Assembly (NCBI RefSeq): GCF_000513195.1 | Contig: NZ_CBVI010000134.1 | Coordinates: 1 to 64,000, forward strand | Length of the DNA: 64,000 bases | Origin: Bacteroides timonensis | GTDB lineage: Bacteria; Bacteroidota; Bacteroidia; Bacteroidales; Bacteroidaceae | Reading direction: 5' to 3' | Position numbers and translations under genes: made by a program | The notes under the pieces: generated by a model | The model's input: only the letters and a program-made list of their open reading frames with translations | What the model was told of the DNA's origin: nothing | Databases searched by the model: none | Shown here: positions 32,552 to 41,578 of the stretch, piece after piece | How the letters are laid out: every line of letters starts with the position of its first letter | Numbering within the stretch: the stretch's first letter is position 1

Positions 32552-34417
32552 TTAAAACGGGAACAATAACGGGAGCACAAAGATCATCACAATTCCCATA
32601 ATTATCTGTAAAGGCAAACCTACTTTAACATAATCCATGAATGTATAACGTCCTGCAGGCATCACCAATGCATTGGGCGGAGTTGAGAACGGAGAAGCAA
32701 AACACATACTGGCTGCCACGGTTACGGCAAATAGGAATGGATACGGACTCAAATCCAACTGTATGGCAGACTGAAGCGCAATCGGTGCAAGAAGTACTGC
32801 CGTAGCCGTATTGCTAATAAACATAGTCATCAGCGAAGTGGTGAAATAAATACCAGCTAATAACACATAAGGTCCGTAACTACCTAGCCCGTTTACCAGC
32901 GATTGGGACACCAATTCGGAAGCTCCGGTCTTTTCCAGCGCCAACGACATAGGTAACATAGCGGCAATCAGAACAATACTTTCCCAGTTAATAGTTTTAT
33001 ATGCCGCTTCCACATTTCGGAAACAGCCGGTAAGCACCATCAGCAAACCTGCAATCATTACTGCCGTTACCGGAGCGACAGGGATGAAATCGAACATCAT
33101 CATTACCACCATTCCCAACATGATAATGGCGGCAACAGGTGCTTTATGATTCAAGGTTACTTTGGCAGCCTCAGCAAGCGGTTGTCCGAGTACTACCCAA
33201 TCAGAGGGATCTTCACTCAAACGCGCTATATTCTCCCATGTCCCTTGCACCAACAGCACATCCCCCGAATGCATCTTTTCATCCTTCAGATTCTTCAGGA
33301 TATACTGACGTTTGCGTTGGATACCCAGAATATTCACCCCATATTTCTCTCTGAAACCAGAATCCTTTACCGGCTTATTGACCAGGTTAGAAGCAGGCAT
33401 CAATACAATTTCAGCAATACCGATTTCTGTGAATTCAAGTTCATCACTCTTTGATTCTACGGTGCCTTCTGCATCATGCGTATCCAGTAACTTCAATGTA
33501 TTTTCTTCTGCAAAGCGCTCCACATTCGCAAAATCGCCCAGTACATACAGAATATCATTCTCCTGGATAATGGTATCAGCAGCGGCCATTTCCTGACTCA
33601 TCGTCTTAAAGAAATGACGGCGCGAAGAAGATGACTGACGGCGAACCTCCATTATACCCACATTATAACGTTGTGGAATACCCAGTTCCTGTATGGTCTT
33701 TCCAGTTAAAGGAGATCTACTCTCCACTCGTACCCGACACAAGTTCTGGAACAGTTGGTACTCTCCTGCCAGCTCTTTCAGTGATTTATTCTTTTTGCCC
33801 TTACGATCCTTATCGCCTTTCTTAGTCAGGAAAATTTTGCTCAATGGAATCAGTATCACCAATCCAACAGCTACACAAACCAATCCGACAGGAGTAAATG
33901 AGAAAAAAGTAAGGGGCGCATATCCAGCAGAAGTCAGTGCTTCCTGAATTACAAGGTTCGGTGGTGTACCGATAAGTGTCATCATACCTCCCATACTACT
34001 GGCAAATGCAAGCGGCATCAGCAGGCGACTGACATTAATCTGTGTTCCCATAGCCATACTGACAACAATAGGAAGCATCAAAGCTACCGTTCCGGTATTG
34101 CTGACAAAAGCGCCGATGAAGGCAGTCACCAGTACAATAAGAATAAAAAGCTTTAATTCGCTATCACCGGCTAATTTTAGGATACGACTACTGATCATCT
34201 TCGCCAAACCCGTCTGAAAAATGGCACCGCCCACAACGAACAATCCTATCATCATGATCACGACGGAATTGGAGAAACCGGTCAATGCTTCCTCCGGAGT
34301 TAGAATACCGAATATAATTAGTAACACCAAAGCACAAAGCGCCACCAAATCCGAACGCACTTTGCCACTCATAAAGAATATCGCAGAAAGGAATAAAACA
34401 ATGAGAGTAATATACAT
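32552..34417 (-). CDS. SLC13-type anion permease with RCK-C domains
   Basis: 621 residues from the ATG at 34417; the frame is open 12 codons further (34453), but MYITLIVLFLSAIFFMSG is the natural first helix. Two membrane halves (about 1-190 and 400-620) flank two cytoplasmic TrkA-C/RCK_C domains (about 205-370; RSPLTGKTIQELGIPQRYNV and VNKPVKDSGFREKYGVNI). FVSNTGTVALMLPI and FISNTATAVLLAPI are the SNT motifs of Na+/dicarboxylate or sulfate symporters of the DASS family. Substrate unknown. Confidence 0.85.
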   Translation of the reverse strand: MYITLIVLFLSAIFFMSGKVRSDLVALCALVLLIIFGILTPEEALTGFSNSVVIMMIGLFVVGGAIFQTGLAKMISSRILKLAGDSELKLFILIVLVTAFIGAFVSNTGTVALMLPIVVSMAMGTQINVSRLLMPLAFASSMGGMMTLIGTPPNLVIQEALTSAGYAPLTFFSFTPVGLVCVAVGLVILIPLSKIFLTKKGDKDRKGKKNKSLKELAGEYQLFQNLCRVRVESRSPLTGKTIQELGIPQRYNVGIMEVRRQSSSSRRHFFKTMSQEMAAADTIIQENDILYVLGDFANVERFAEENTLKLLDTHDAEGTVESKSDELEFTEIGIAEIVLMPASNLVNKPVKDSGFREKYGVNILGIQRKRQYILKNLKDEKMHSGDVLLVQGTWENIARLSEDPSDWVVLGQPLAEAAKVTLNHKAPVAAIIMLGMVVMMMFDFIPVAPVTAVMIAGLLMVLTGCFRNVEAAYKTINWESIVLIAAMLPMSLALEKTGASELVSQSLVNGLGSYGPYVLLAGIYFTTSLMTMFISNTATAVLLAPIALQSAIQLDLSPYPFLFAVTVAASMCFASPFSTPPNALVMPAGRYTFMDYVKVGLPLQIIMGIVMIFVLPLLFPF

Positions 34418-34593
34418 ATAGATATAAAATTTGTCAGTTATTAAACAATTCAACAGTGATTTTTGTTCTAAAGCGTTGCAAATATTACAAAAATCAGCAC
34501 AATGGACAATAGGGTGAATCCTTTTTGAACTAAATAGGCGACAAATATCTCACTAAATTATAAATAAAGTATAGATTATTAGCATTATATTTA

Positions 34594-34601
34594 TAACTTT
34601 G
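34594..34601 (+). promoter_or_regulatory. -7 box of the giant helicase gene
   Basis: TAACTTTG. It overlaps the first possible start (TTG at 34599), so translation must begin later; the ATG at 34659 fits. Confidence 0.5.
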
Positions 34602-34658
34602 AATCCGGGAATGATATTATGGGATCACCTCTTTTATCAGTTAAATTCTATAACAACA

Positions 34659-36902
34659 ATGGGAAACGACAACACAATTACAGGCACCTTCAATGGAACA
34701 ATCCACCTGGAATACCTGCCATGCATCAATTATGCAATGATGCACAACCATGTGCCTTCATGCAATTTCTGCGAACTAATGAACAGTGATGAAGTCGATT
34801 GGAACAATATCAAAGTTTCGATAGATGGAGAACTTATTAAGCACTCAGAGAGTATTCTCGAAGTTATTCCGCACGGACAGAACATTCAAATCAACAACCT
34901 GGAAATATCACCTGAAAGTGAAAAATTAATCGAATTGACAGAAGGCATCGATACTATCTTTCATCTGGTTATTATGATTTCCGGTGAGATAGCCCATCAG
35001 CAAACATTTCCCATCAAACTAATGGCATACGATCAGTGGACCGGTTCCAGGATTATGCCCGAACTCTTAGCTACATTTGTTACTCCCAATCATCCCATAC
35101 TTTCAAGAATAAGCGTAAAAGCCTCACAATTCCTCGAAAAGTGGACCGGAAACTCTGCCTTAGACGAGTATCAGACACAGGACCCCAACCGAGTACGTGC
35201 ACAGATAGCTGCTATTTATGAAGCTCTCCGGTCTGAATCTTTAATATATTCTACGGTTCCAGCTAGCTTTGAAACTTCGGGGCAGCGTATCCGCTTGGTA
35301 GATAATGTACTCACCAGCAAACTAGGTACATGTATAGACCTGACTTTACTCTATGCTTCCTGTCTGGAAGCCAATGGCATTCATCCTCTTTTAGTCTTGT
35401 TGAAAGGACATATATTGGTAGGTGCATGGCTTACAGAAGATATTTATCATCAAACCGTAGGCGATGATGCTTCCTTTCTACTCAAAGGGAGTGCAAATGG
35501 CATCAGCGACATTGTATTAGTAGAGACAACCGCACTGGCATCTTCCCAAAACATTTCATTTGAAGAAGCTGCTACAATGGCTCAGAGAGAACTCAAAGAA
35601 GAAAACAGATTCGAGCTGTTTATTGATGTATATAGGTGCAGACTGGATAAAATCCGTCCATTGCCACAACGCATAAATCATAACGGTGAATGGCAAATAG
35701 AAAACAGTGGAATAGAACATGAGAATGTAACCCAAAGAATACACCAACTGGACCGGTATGAAATAAAACTGGAGGACAGCAAAGATGAAATAACCAAGCA
35801 AATCATTTGGGAAAGAAAACTACTGGACTTTTCTCTACGCAATAATCTGATCAACATCCGGCTTGGCAGAAGAGTTATACCATTCATATCTTTCGAAATT
35901 GATCATCTGGAAGATCATCTGCAAGCCGGAGAAAACTACCAGATATTATCCAGTCCCGCTAAAAGTAAAATAGAACCGGGTGAGACAGGACTCTATGATT
36001 CTTCTTTATGGAAAGAGAATTTGGAAGAATTAGTAATCAGCGAGCTGAGAAACAAAAAACTCCGTTCTTATCTGACAGAAAGCGAACTACAGAATTCACT
36101 CAAATTTGTATACCGTACATCGCGAACCGCCATTGAAGAAAATGGTGCCAATTCATTATTCCTCGTTTTAGGAATCTTGAAGTGGTACGAGTCTCCTAAG
36201 AGTGTGAAACCACGCTTTGCTCCTATCTTGCTATTACCGGTAGATATTGTGCGTCGTGGAGGCTCAAGTGGATATATCATTCGCACCAGAGATGAAGAAA
36301 TTATATTGAATATAACGCTCGTCGAACTATTGAAACAACAGTTTAGCGTTAATCTTTCTGGGCTGAATCCGTTGCCGAAAGACGACAGCGGCGTAGACGT
36401 GAAAAAGATATTCGCTACAATTCGCACCTGCATCCGCAATATGAAAGGTTGGGATGTAGTGGAAGAATCCATGTTGGGGCTATTCTCATTCAACAAGTTT
36501 GTCATGTGGAACGATATTCATACCAATGCAGACAAATTGAAAGAAAATGCCATTATAGCCAGTCTGATGGAAAATCGTATTCAATGGCAGGATACGACTC
36601 CGGAGATTGACGCCAGAGAAATAGATAGAAATCTTGAACCTATCCATTTTGCCATTCCTGTTGATGTTGATTCTTCGCAGCTGGAAGCTGTCATTGAATC
36701 AGGAGAAGGAAAGAGCTTCATATTGCATGGCCCTCCGGGAACCGGCAAATCGCAGACCATTACTAATATGATAGCCAATGCCCTGTACAAAGGAAAGCGT
36801 GTGCTGTTTGTAGCAGAAAAAAATGGCGGCACTTTCTGTTGTACAAAACCGTCTGACCAAGATAGGATTAGATCCGTTCTGCCTGGAACTACATTCCAAT
36901 AA
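34659..36902 (+). CDS. DUF4011 SF1 helicase, 5' part (ends early by frameshift)
   Basis: 747 codons from the ATG at 34659. Order: N-terminal domain; transglutaminase-like segment LGTCIDLTLLYASCLEANG (about 222-240) with a His-containing LLVLLKGHILVGAW; DUF4011 (WERKLLDFSLRNNLIN from about 383); then helicase motif I HGPPGTGKSQTITN (about 688). After RVLFVAEK the frame turns to unrelated residues and stops. The expected continuation (MAALSVVQNRLTK) is in the +1 frame from 36823, so this and the next ORF are one gene of about 1930 residues. Confidence 0.8.
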   Translation: MGNDNTITGTFNGTIHLEYLPCINYAMMHNHVPSCNFCELMNSDEVDWNNIKVSIDGELIKHSESILEVIPHGQNIQINNLEISPESEKLIELTEGIDTIFHLVIMISGEIAHQQTFPIKLMAYDQWTGSRIMPELLATFVTPNHPILSRISVKASQFLEKWTGNSALDEYQTQDPNRVRAQIAAIYEALRSESLIYSTVPASFETSGQRIRLVDNVLTSKLGTCIDLTLLYASCLEANGIHPLLVLLKGHILVGAWLTEDIYHQTVGDDASFLLKGSANGISDIVLVETTALASSQNISFEEAATMAQRELKEENRFELFIDVYRCRLDKIRPLPQRINHNGEWQIENSGIEHENVTQRIHQLDRYEIKLEDSKDEITKQIIWERKLLDFSLRNNLINIRLGRRVIPFISFEIDHLEDHLQAGENYQILSSPAKSKIEPGETGLYDSSLWKENLEELVISELRNKKLRSYLTESELQNSLKFVYRTSRTAIEENGANSLFLVLGILKWYESPKSVKPRFAPILLLPVDIVRRGGSSGYIIRTRDEEIILNITLVELLKQQFSVNLSGLNPLPKDDSGVDVKKIFATIRTCIRNMKGWDVVEESMLGLFSFNKFVMWNDIHTNADKLKENAIIASLMENRIQWQDTTPEIDAREIDRNLEPIHFAIPVDVDSSQLEAVIESGEGKSFILHGPPGTGKSQTITNMIANALYKGKRVLFVAEKNGGTFCCTKPSDQDRIRSVLPGTTFQ
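36817..36823 (+). other. A7 run at the helicase frameshift
   Basis: GCAG followed by seven A then TGGCGG. With six A the frame would read through (GAA AAA ATG GCG GCA). With seven it breaks. The run could mark replication slippage (phase variation), RNA polymerase slippage, a mutation or a sequencing error. Confidence 0.85.
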
Positions 36903-39900
36903 AGTCACTAAATCCCATTTTCTAGCTCAGCTTCAGAAAGCCATAGAAGTCATTCACATTCAGTCTCCAGTCGAGTTTGAAAGCACTTCAATGCAATTAT
37001 TTGAGCGTAGAAAGAAATTAATCGATTATATGGAAGCATTGCATCACCCCCATGCTTCCGGTTTCTCTCTCTACGATTGCATTACAAACTATTTATCAAT
37101 ACAGGGAGATGAATTGTCTATCGACTTTTCTCTGTTGCCCTCCATCACCAAGAATCAACTGACAGACTTTTACGAAAAGATCCAAGAACTGGATACAGTT
37201 TTTCAGATAACAGGGCATCCGCAAGACCACCCGTTAAAGGGACTGGAACCATACGATACTTCCATAGAAAGCTCTCAGAAACTACAGGCCGGAATCAGGC
37301 GCTTTATAAATTTATTCACTTCGATTACCGCTAACAGAAAGTTGCTTTCAAATAGTCTGGGAATCTCAATACCTGATAATTGGGATGGGATCAATTGGAT
37401 GGGCAAGATGTGTACCCAGCTTCTATCCATCCCATATCTGAATAAAACGTTATTGGAAATGGGTGGTAATACCGACTTGATAGAAGAATGGAAAAACGTT
37501 GTCCTGTCCGGTCGTAAACGAGATCAGTTACAAACCGAACTAGGCAAAGACTATGCACCCCAAATTCTAGAAGAAAATGCATTTGCCCTTCAGCAAGAGT
37601 GGAAAGCTATCGAACTGAAATGGTTCTTACCCAAATTCTTTGCCAAACGTTCTTATTTGAAAAAACTCAAACTTTACAATACGAGTTTGCAAGCGGTACA
37701 AATACCAAGCCTGTTAGAAAAGCTAAATGCTTATCAAAAGAATAATAAAATCATTCAGGAACAATCTTCCGAATTATCATCTTCTTTCGGCTTCTTAGGA
37801 AGAAAGAGCAAAGAGAAATGGGATGATATTGATTCTATACTTAAGAGTCTTCCGACGATTTACAATACTTTATCGGAATATGCAGTAATCGTCCAACAAC
37901 CATTTGCAGAAGTTCTGAATCAATTTGCAAATAAAATCAGCATTGACTGGAACGCATTCCAGCAGTCTAATGAAAATACATTCAAGCAACTAATCGATAC
38001 ATCCAACGAGTTGAATACGGTCCTCAATGAAATAAAAGGTTTATGCAACATACAACTGCCGGATAATAATCTTGAAATGAAACTACCGGTTCTACTGAAT
38101 ACTTGGTTAACTCACTTCAATAAGATTAAAGATTGGGGACAATGGTGCATCCGTAAGAGAGAATTGGAATCCCTGCATTTAACCGTAATTATCAACTATA
38201 TAACAAATAAGCATAAAAGCGGATCGGAAGCTTCTGATGCGTATATGAAGGGTGTTTATCACCAATTAGCTCTAAAGACCGTTGATGCAGACGAAACTTT
38301 ACGTCTTTTCAACGGGTTGCTATTTGAGGAAATGATCAGTAAATACAAACAGTTGACCGTAGATTTTCAGGAGTTGAGTAAAAAGGAACTATATTGTAGA
38401 TTAGCAGCCAAAATACCATCACTGACAATGGAAGCCGCCTCCAGTTCCGAAATAGGAATTCTAAAAAGGAACATTTCAAACGGAGGACGCGGCACATCTA
38501 TCCGGAGAATTATAGACCAGATACCAACTCTGCTGCCCAAGTTATGTCCATGCATGTTGATGAGTCCGATATCAGTGGCTCAGTATATCGATCTGAATAC
38601 AGAGAAGTTCGACCTTGTTATTTTCGATGAAGCATCACAGATGCCTACCAGCGAGGCAGTCGGTGCAATAGCCCGCGGTAACGCATTAGTCGTAGTAGGC
38701 GATCCCAAGCAAATGCCTCCGACAAGTTTCTTCTCCTCTTCACAAGTAGACGAGGAAGAAGCTGAATTTGATGATATGGAAAGCATTCTGGATGATTGCA
38801 TCTCGTTATCCATTCCATCCCGTTATCTGACCTGGCACTATCGGAGCAAACACGAAAGTCTGATTGCTTTCAGTAATTCTCAGTATTACAATGGAAAGCT
38901 ATATACTTTTCCTTCTGTGGATGACAGAATTTCAAAAGTACGTTTAGTTCAGGTAGACGGCTCATACGATAAAGGACGTACACGCAGCAATCATGCCGAA
39001 GCGGAAGCCATTGTGAAAGAAATACTGAACCGGCTACGTACATCTGAAGTTCCCCAAAAAAGTATAGGTGTCGTATCTTTCAGCCAGGTACAGCAAAACC
39101 TGATAGAAGATATGCTCATTGAGGAACTGAACAAATATCCTGAGTTGGAAGAAAAAGCTTTCCAAAGTAATGAACCTATTTTCATCAAGAATCTGGAGAA
39201 TGTACAAGGTGATGAACGGGATATTATTCTTTTCTCTATAGGATACGGTCCGGACAGGAATGGCAATGTATCTATGAATTTCGGACCATTGAATAATCAA
39301 GGTGGCGAGCGTCGTCTGAATGTAGCCGTATCGCGTGCACGTTATGAGATGATTATCTTCTCAACCTTACGCTCCGAACAAATAGATTTGAAACGTACAA
39401 AGTCCAAAGGTGTGGAAGGCCTAAAGAGGTTCCTTGAATTTGCAGAACGCGGTACCTCACCTATTCCGGCCATCCAACTACAGAACCTGCAACAAAGTAA
39501 TCTTATTACTTTAATTGCACAGGAACTTACTCAGCGCGGTTATAAAGTGGACACTCTGGTAGGGCGGTCAAACTTTAAGGTGGATTTAGCGATTGTCAAT
39601 CCGTTGCAACCGGATACATATATTCTGGGAATATTGTGTGACGGCAGGAACTATTATGAAACTAAGACTACAAGGGACCGTGAAATAGTACAACCGAATG
39701 TTTTGCAGATGCTCCACTGGAATGTAATGCGTGTATGGTCCGTCGACTGGTTTGAACATAAGGAGAACGTCGTGGAGCGCATTATCAAAAAGCTGGAAGA
39801 TTTAAAAAACACAAAAGTAGAAGAACAGCCTCCTCTTCCGACAGAGAATAATGTTCTGAAAACATTCAGTATAGAGAATGAACCTGTTGTAGAGTTAGTG

Positions 39901-40452
39901 AACAATCGAGAAAGAGAGTATATATTTGCTGACTTGCCCAATATAGGCTACAGTACAGATATCGATACCGTAATGGCTTCCTCCTATCAGGTTAAAAAAC
40001 AACTTCAACAAATAGTCAAGATTGAACAACCTATAACAAATACTCTGCTATATAAAAGGATATTACGAATTTGGAATCTAACAAGAGTTACCACCCGTCT
40101 ACAGGTATTTATCGACAGTCTTCTTGAAGATGCATATAAAGACCCCTTATCAGGAGATACTATAATTTACTGGGAGGATAAAGAGAAAGCTAAAGACTGC
40201 GACTTTTACCGCATCAACTCCAAACGCGACATTCTGGATATTCCGATCCTGGAAGTAATGAGTGCCGCCCGCTATGCCATAGAACAACAGATATCCATGC
40301 CGACAGAAGATCTGAAACGGCTGACTTCCCAACTTCTTGGTTTCAGTAGGAAAGGAAACAATTTAGATATGGTAACGGAACATACTATACAATTGCTGAT
40401 TGATAAAGGAATATTCAGCCACGCGAACGGAATGGTATCCATGAACAATTAG
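36823..40452 (+). CDS. DUF4011 SF1 helicase, 3' part: helicase core, MTES_1575-type nuclease, DUF3320
   Basis: 1209 codons. Continues the helicase from motif I: a long helical insert (about 60-560); Walker B FDLVIFDEASQMPTSEA and GDPKQMPPTSFF (about 600-625); NVQGDERDIILFS (motif V, about 790); RRLNVAVSRARYE (motif VI, about 830). A REase_MTES_1575-like nuclease domain follows (about 895-985: GYKVDTLVGRSNFKVDLAI and YILGILCDG), then a DUF3320-like region (PITNTLLYKRILRIWNLTR, about 1065-1085). This helicase plus endonuclease-fold design is found in large predicted defence or DNA-processing proteins; the role here is inference. Its own ATG at 36823 is created by the frameshift and lacks support as a start. 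Confidence 0.8.
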   Translation: MAALSVVQNRLTKIGLDPFCLELHSNKVTKSHFLAQLQKAIEVIHIQSPVEFESTSMQLFERRKKLIDYMEALHHPHASGFSLYDCITNYLSIQGDELSIDFSLLPSITKNQLTDFYEKIQELDTVFQITGHPQDHPLKGLEPYDTSIESSQKLQAGIRRFINLFTSITANRKLLSNSLGISIPDNWDGINWMGKMCTQLLSIPYLNKTLLEMGGNTDLIEEWKNVVLSGRKRDQLQTELGKDYAPQILEENAFALQQEWKAIELKWFLPKFFAKRSYLKKLKLYNTSLQAVQIPSLLEKLNAYQKNNKIIQEQSSELSSSFGFLGRKSKEKWDDIDSILKSLPTIYNTLSEYAVIVQQPFAEVLNQFANKISIDWNAFQQSNENTFKQLIDTSNELNTVLNEIKGLCNIQLPDNNLEMKLPVLLNTWLTHFNKIKDWGQWCIRKRELESLHLTVIINYITNKHKSGSEASDAYMKGVYHQLALKTVDADETLRLFNGLLFEEMISKYKQLTVDFQELSKKELYCRLAAKIPSLTMEAASSSEIGILKRNISNGGRGTSIRRIIDQIPTLLPKLCPCMLMSPISVAQYIDLNTEKFDLVIFDEASQMPTSEAVGAIARGNALVVVGDPKQMPPTSFFSSSQVDEEEAEFDDMESILDDCISLSIPSRYLTWHYRSKHESLIAFSNSQYYNGKLYTFPSVDDRISKVRLVQVDGSYDKGRTRSNHAEAEAIVKEILNRLRTSEVPQKSIGVVSFSQVQQNLIEDMLIEELNKYPELEEKAFQSNEPIFIKNLENVQGDERDIILFSIGYGPDRNGNVSMNFGPLNNQGGERRLNVAVSRARYEMIIFSTLRSEQIDLKRTKSKGVEGLKRFLEFAERGTSPIPAIQLQNLQQSNLITLIAQELTQRGYKVDTLVGRSNFKVDLAIVNPLQPDTYILGILCDGRNYYETKTTRDREIVQPNVLQMLHWNVMRVWSVDWFEHKENVVERIIKKLEDLKNTKVEEQPPLPTENNVLKTFSIENEPVVELVNNREREYIFADLPNIGYSTDIDTVMASSYQVKKQLQQIVKIEQPITNTLLYKRILRIWNLTRVTTRLQVFIDSLLEDAYKDPLSGDTIIYWEDKEKAKDCDFYRINSKRDILDIPILEVMSAARYAIEQQISMPTEDLKRLTSQLLGFSRKGNNLDMVTEHTIQLLIDKGIFSHANGMVSMNN

Positions 40453-40472
40453 GGTTCATGGATACTTTTTTC
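40435..40472 (+). terminator. Terminator overlapping the end of the helicase gene
   Basis: GTATCCATGAAC (40435-40446) pairs perfectly with GTTCATGGATAC (40454-40465), loop 7 containing the stop codon, then a T7 run (40466-40472). A textbook intrinsic terminator built from the last codons. Confidence 0.85.
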
Positions 40473-40506
40473 CGAAAGGGAAAACAGGATGAAAAAGAAT
40501 GTCTAC

Positions 40507-40980
40507 CTAATAGTCTTCGATAGTGGAATTTCCGAATATATCCTTTTTGATAATCTGCCTGTGCCCTTTACTGTCTTCAATAATGGTATTGCCGAAGATA
40601 TCTTTTTTGATTGTTTTCTTATTGCCATTATTATCCTCAATAATAGTATTGCCAAAAATATCTTCTTTGATCGTTTTTCTATAACCATTATTATCCTCGA
40701 TAATAGTATTGCCAAAGATATCTTTTTTAATCGTTTTCTTATGGCCGTTATTGTCTTCGATAATAGTATTTCCCAAAATATCTTTTTTAATCGTAATCTT
40801 ATTACCATTATCATCTTCAATAATCGTATTATCCCAAATGTCTTTTTTGACTGTTTTCTTTCCCTGATTGACTATCGAATATTCGTAACTATCCTCGATA
40901 GAATTAACACTATAGCTCTTCATTATATGGGGAGCTAAAACAAACTGAACTGTAAATAGGATAAATAGAATCTTTTTCAT
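40507..40980 (-). CDS. Exported 20-residue tandem-repeat protein
   Basis: 157 residues with a signal peptide (MKKILFILFTVQFVLAPHI). From about residue 46 it is six tandem copies of a 20-residue unit with consensus DIFGNTIIEDNNGxKKTIKK, the last truncated (DIFGNSTIEDY). The unit alternates beta strands and Asn-Gly turns, fitting a beta-solenoid or YD/RHS-like strip. The 60-bp DNA repeat also leaves long ORFs open in other frames; the signal peptide and the promoter box at 41004 identify this frame. Convergent with the helicase gene. Function unknown. Confidence 0.75.
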   Translation of the reverse strand: MKKILFILFTVQFVLAPHIMKSYSVNSIEDSYEYSIVNQGKKTVKKDIWDNTIIEDDNGNKITIKKDILGNTIIEDNNGHKKTIKKDIFGNTIIEDNNGYRKTIKEDIFGNTIIEDNNGNKKTIKKDIFGNTIIEDSKGHRQIIKKDIFGNSTIEDY

Positions 40981-41003
40981 GGCGTATTTCTTTTGGTTTG
41001 TAA

Positions 41004-41011
41004 CAAAAGTA
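41004..41011 (-). promoter_or_regulatory. -7 box of the repeat-protein gene
   Basis: TACTTTTG on the minus strand, 23 bases before the ATG at 40980. Confidence 0.5.
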
Positions 41012-41195
41012 ATATGGGAAAATGATAACTAACTGGTGAATTCTATAATTATTGATAGGGAAAAACCTAAAATTAATACTTTTCATGTGCTACAATCGTA
41101 TCGTTTTAGGAGGCTCGGACTACATGCGGTCTACATTCGCACGATTTTCCACCCAAATGGCAGGGTAGCTAAGTTACTGAAGGTCAATAAACAAC

Positions 41196-41227
41196 AAATG
41201 CCCCGAGTATTTCTACTCAGGGCATTT
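41196..41227 (-). terminator. Terminator of tRNA-Cys
   Basis: AAATGCCC (41196-41203) with GGGCATTT (41220-41227) and, inside, GAGTA/TACTC with a 4-base loop. On the minus strand it ends in TTTGTTGTTTATT, 12 bases past the tRNA. Confidence 0.7.
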
Positions 41228-41238
41228 TGTTCGTTTTG

Positions 41239-41310
41239 AGGTTCCTGGCGGATTCGAACCGCCGTACACGGTTTTGCAGACCGCTGACTAAGCCACTCAT
41301 CCAAGGAACC
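41239..41310 (-). tRNA. tRNA-Cys (GCA)
   Basis: Minus strand: acceptor GGTTCCT pairs with AGGAACC, discriminator U73, anticodon loop CTGCAAA (anticodon GCA), T loop GGTTCGAATCC. CCA is not encoded. U73 is the usual cysteine identity base. Confidence 0.95.
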
Positions 41311-41332
41311 AATCTTTTCTCATTTGCGGTTG

Positions 41333-41362
41333 CAAAGGTAGTACATTTTTTGGAAATTCCAA
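41333..41362 (-). promoter_or_regulatory. Promoter of tRNA-Cys
   Basis: TACCTTTG (-7; plus coordinates 41333-41340) with TTG (-33; 41360-41362) and a 19-base spacer. The -33 lies just inside the end of the Cys-rich protein gene. Confidence 0.6.
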
Positions 41363-41578
41363 CTATCCGCAGCAATTTTTCTTCTTTTCTTTTTTTGTCA
41401 CACTACACTCTGCACGCTTCTCATCCATCAATCGCTTTAAGTCACAACCGGTTACGCAATTTGCACATGGATTACCATTTTCTTTTGTCCGGCGAAAAAA
41501 TGCATAAATTCCCCATCCGATCCGGACAATACACAACAGTAACAGGATTGCAACTACCCATTGTTGCCAATTCATCAT
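41363..41578 (-). CDS. FeoB-associated Cys-rich small membrane protein
   Basis: 71 residues. One membrane helix (about 7-28, WVVAILLLLCIVRIGWGIYAFF) then a Cys-rich tail: PCANCVTGCDLK, CSV and the final NCCG. Its start codon overlaps the feoB stop (ATGA). Such proteins accompany Bacteroidota FeoAB and probably bind or hand over Fe2+ at the inner side of the transporter. Confidence 0.88.
   Translation of the reverse strand: MMNWQQWVVAILLLLCIVRIGWGIYAFFRRTKENGNPCANCVTGCDLKRLMDEKRAECSVTKKEKKKNCCG

Noticed and set aside
34599-34658. Upstream TTG start of the helicase
   Set aside because: The TTG overlaps the -7 box TAACTTTG, so it would not be transcribed; the ATG at 34659 fits.
36817-36823. 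Programmed -1 ribosomal frameshift at the A7 run
   Set aside because: The downstream frame is +1 (or -2) relative to the first ORF, so a classical -1 slip gives the wrong frame.
40489-40938. Plus-strand 149-residue repeat ORF opposite the repeat protein
   Set aside because: It lacks a signal peptide and promoter; it stays open only because of the 60-bp DNA repeat.
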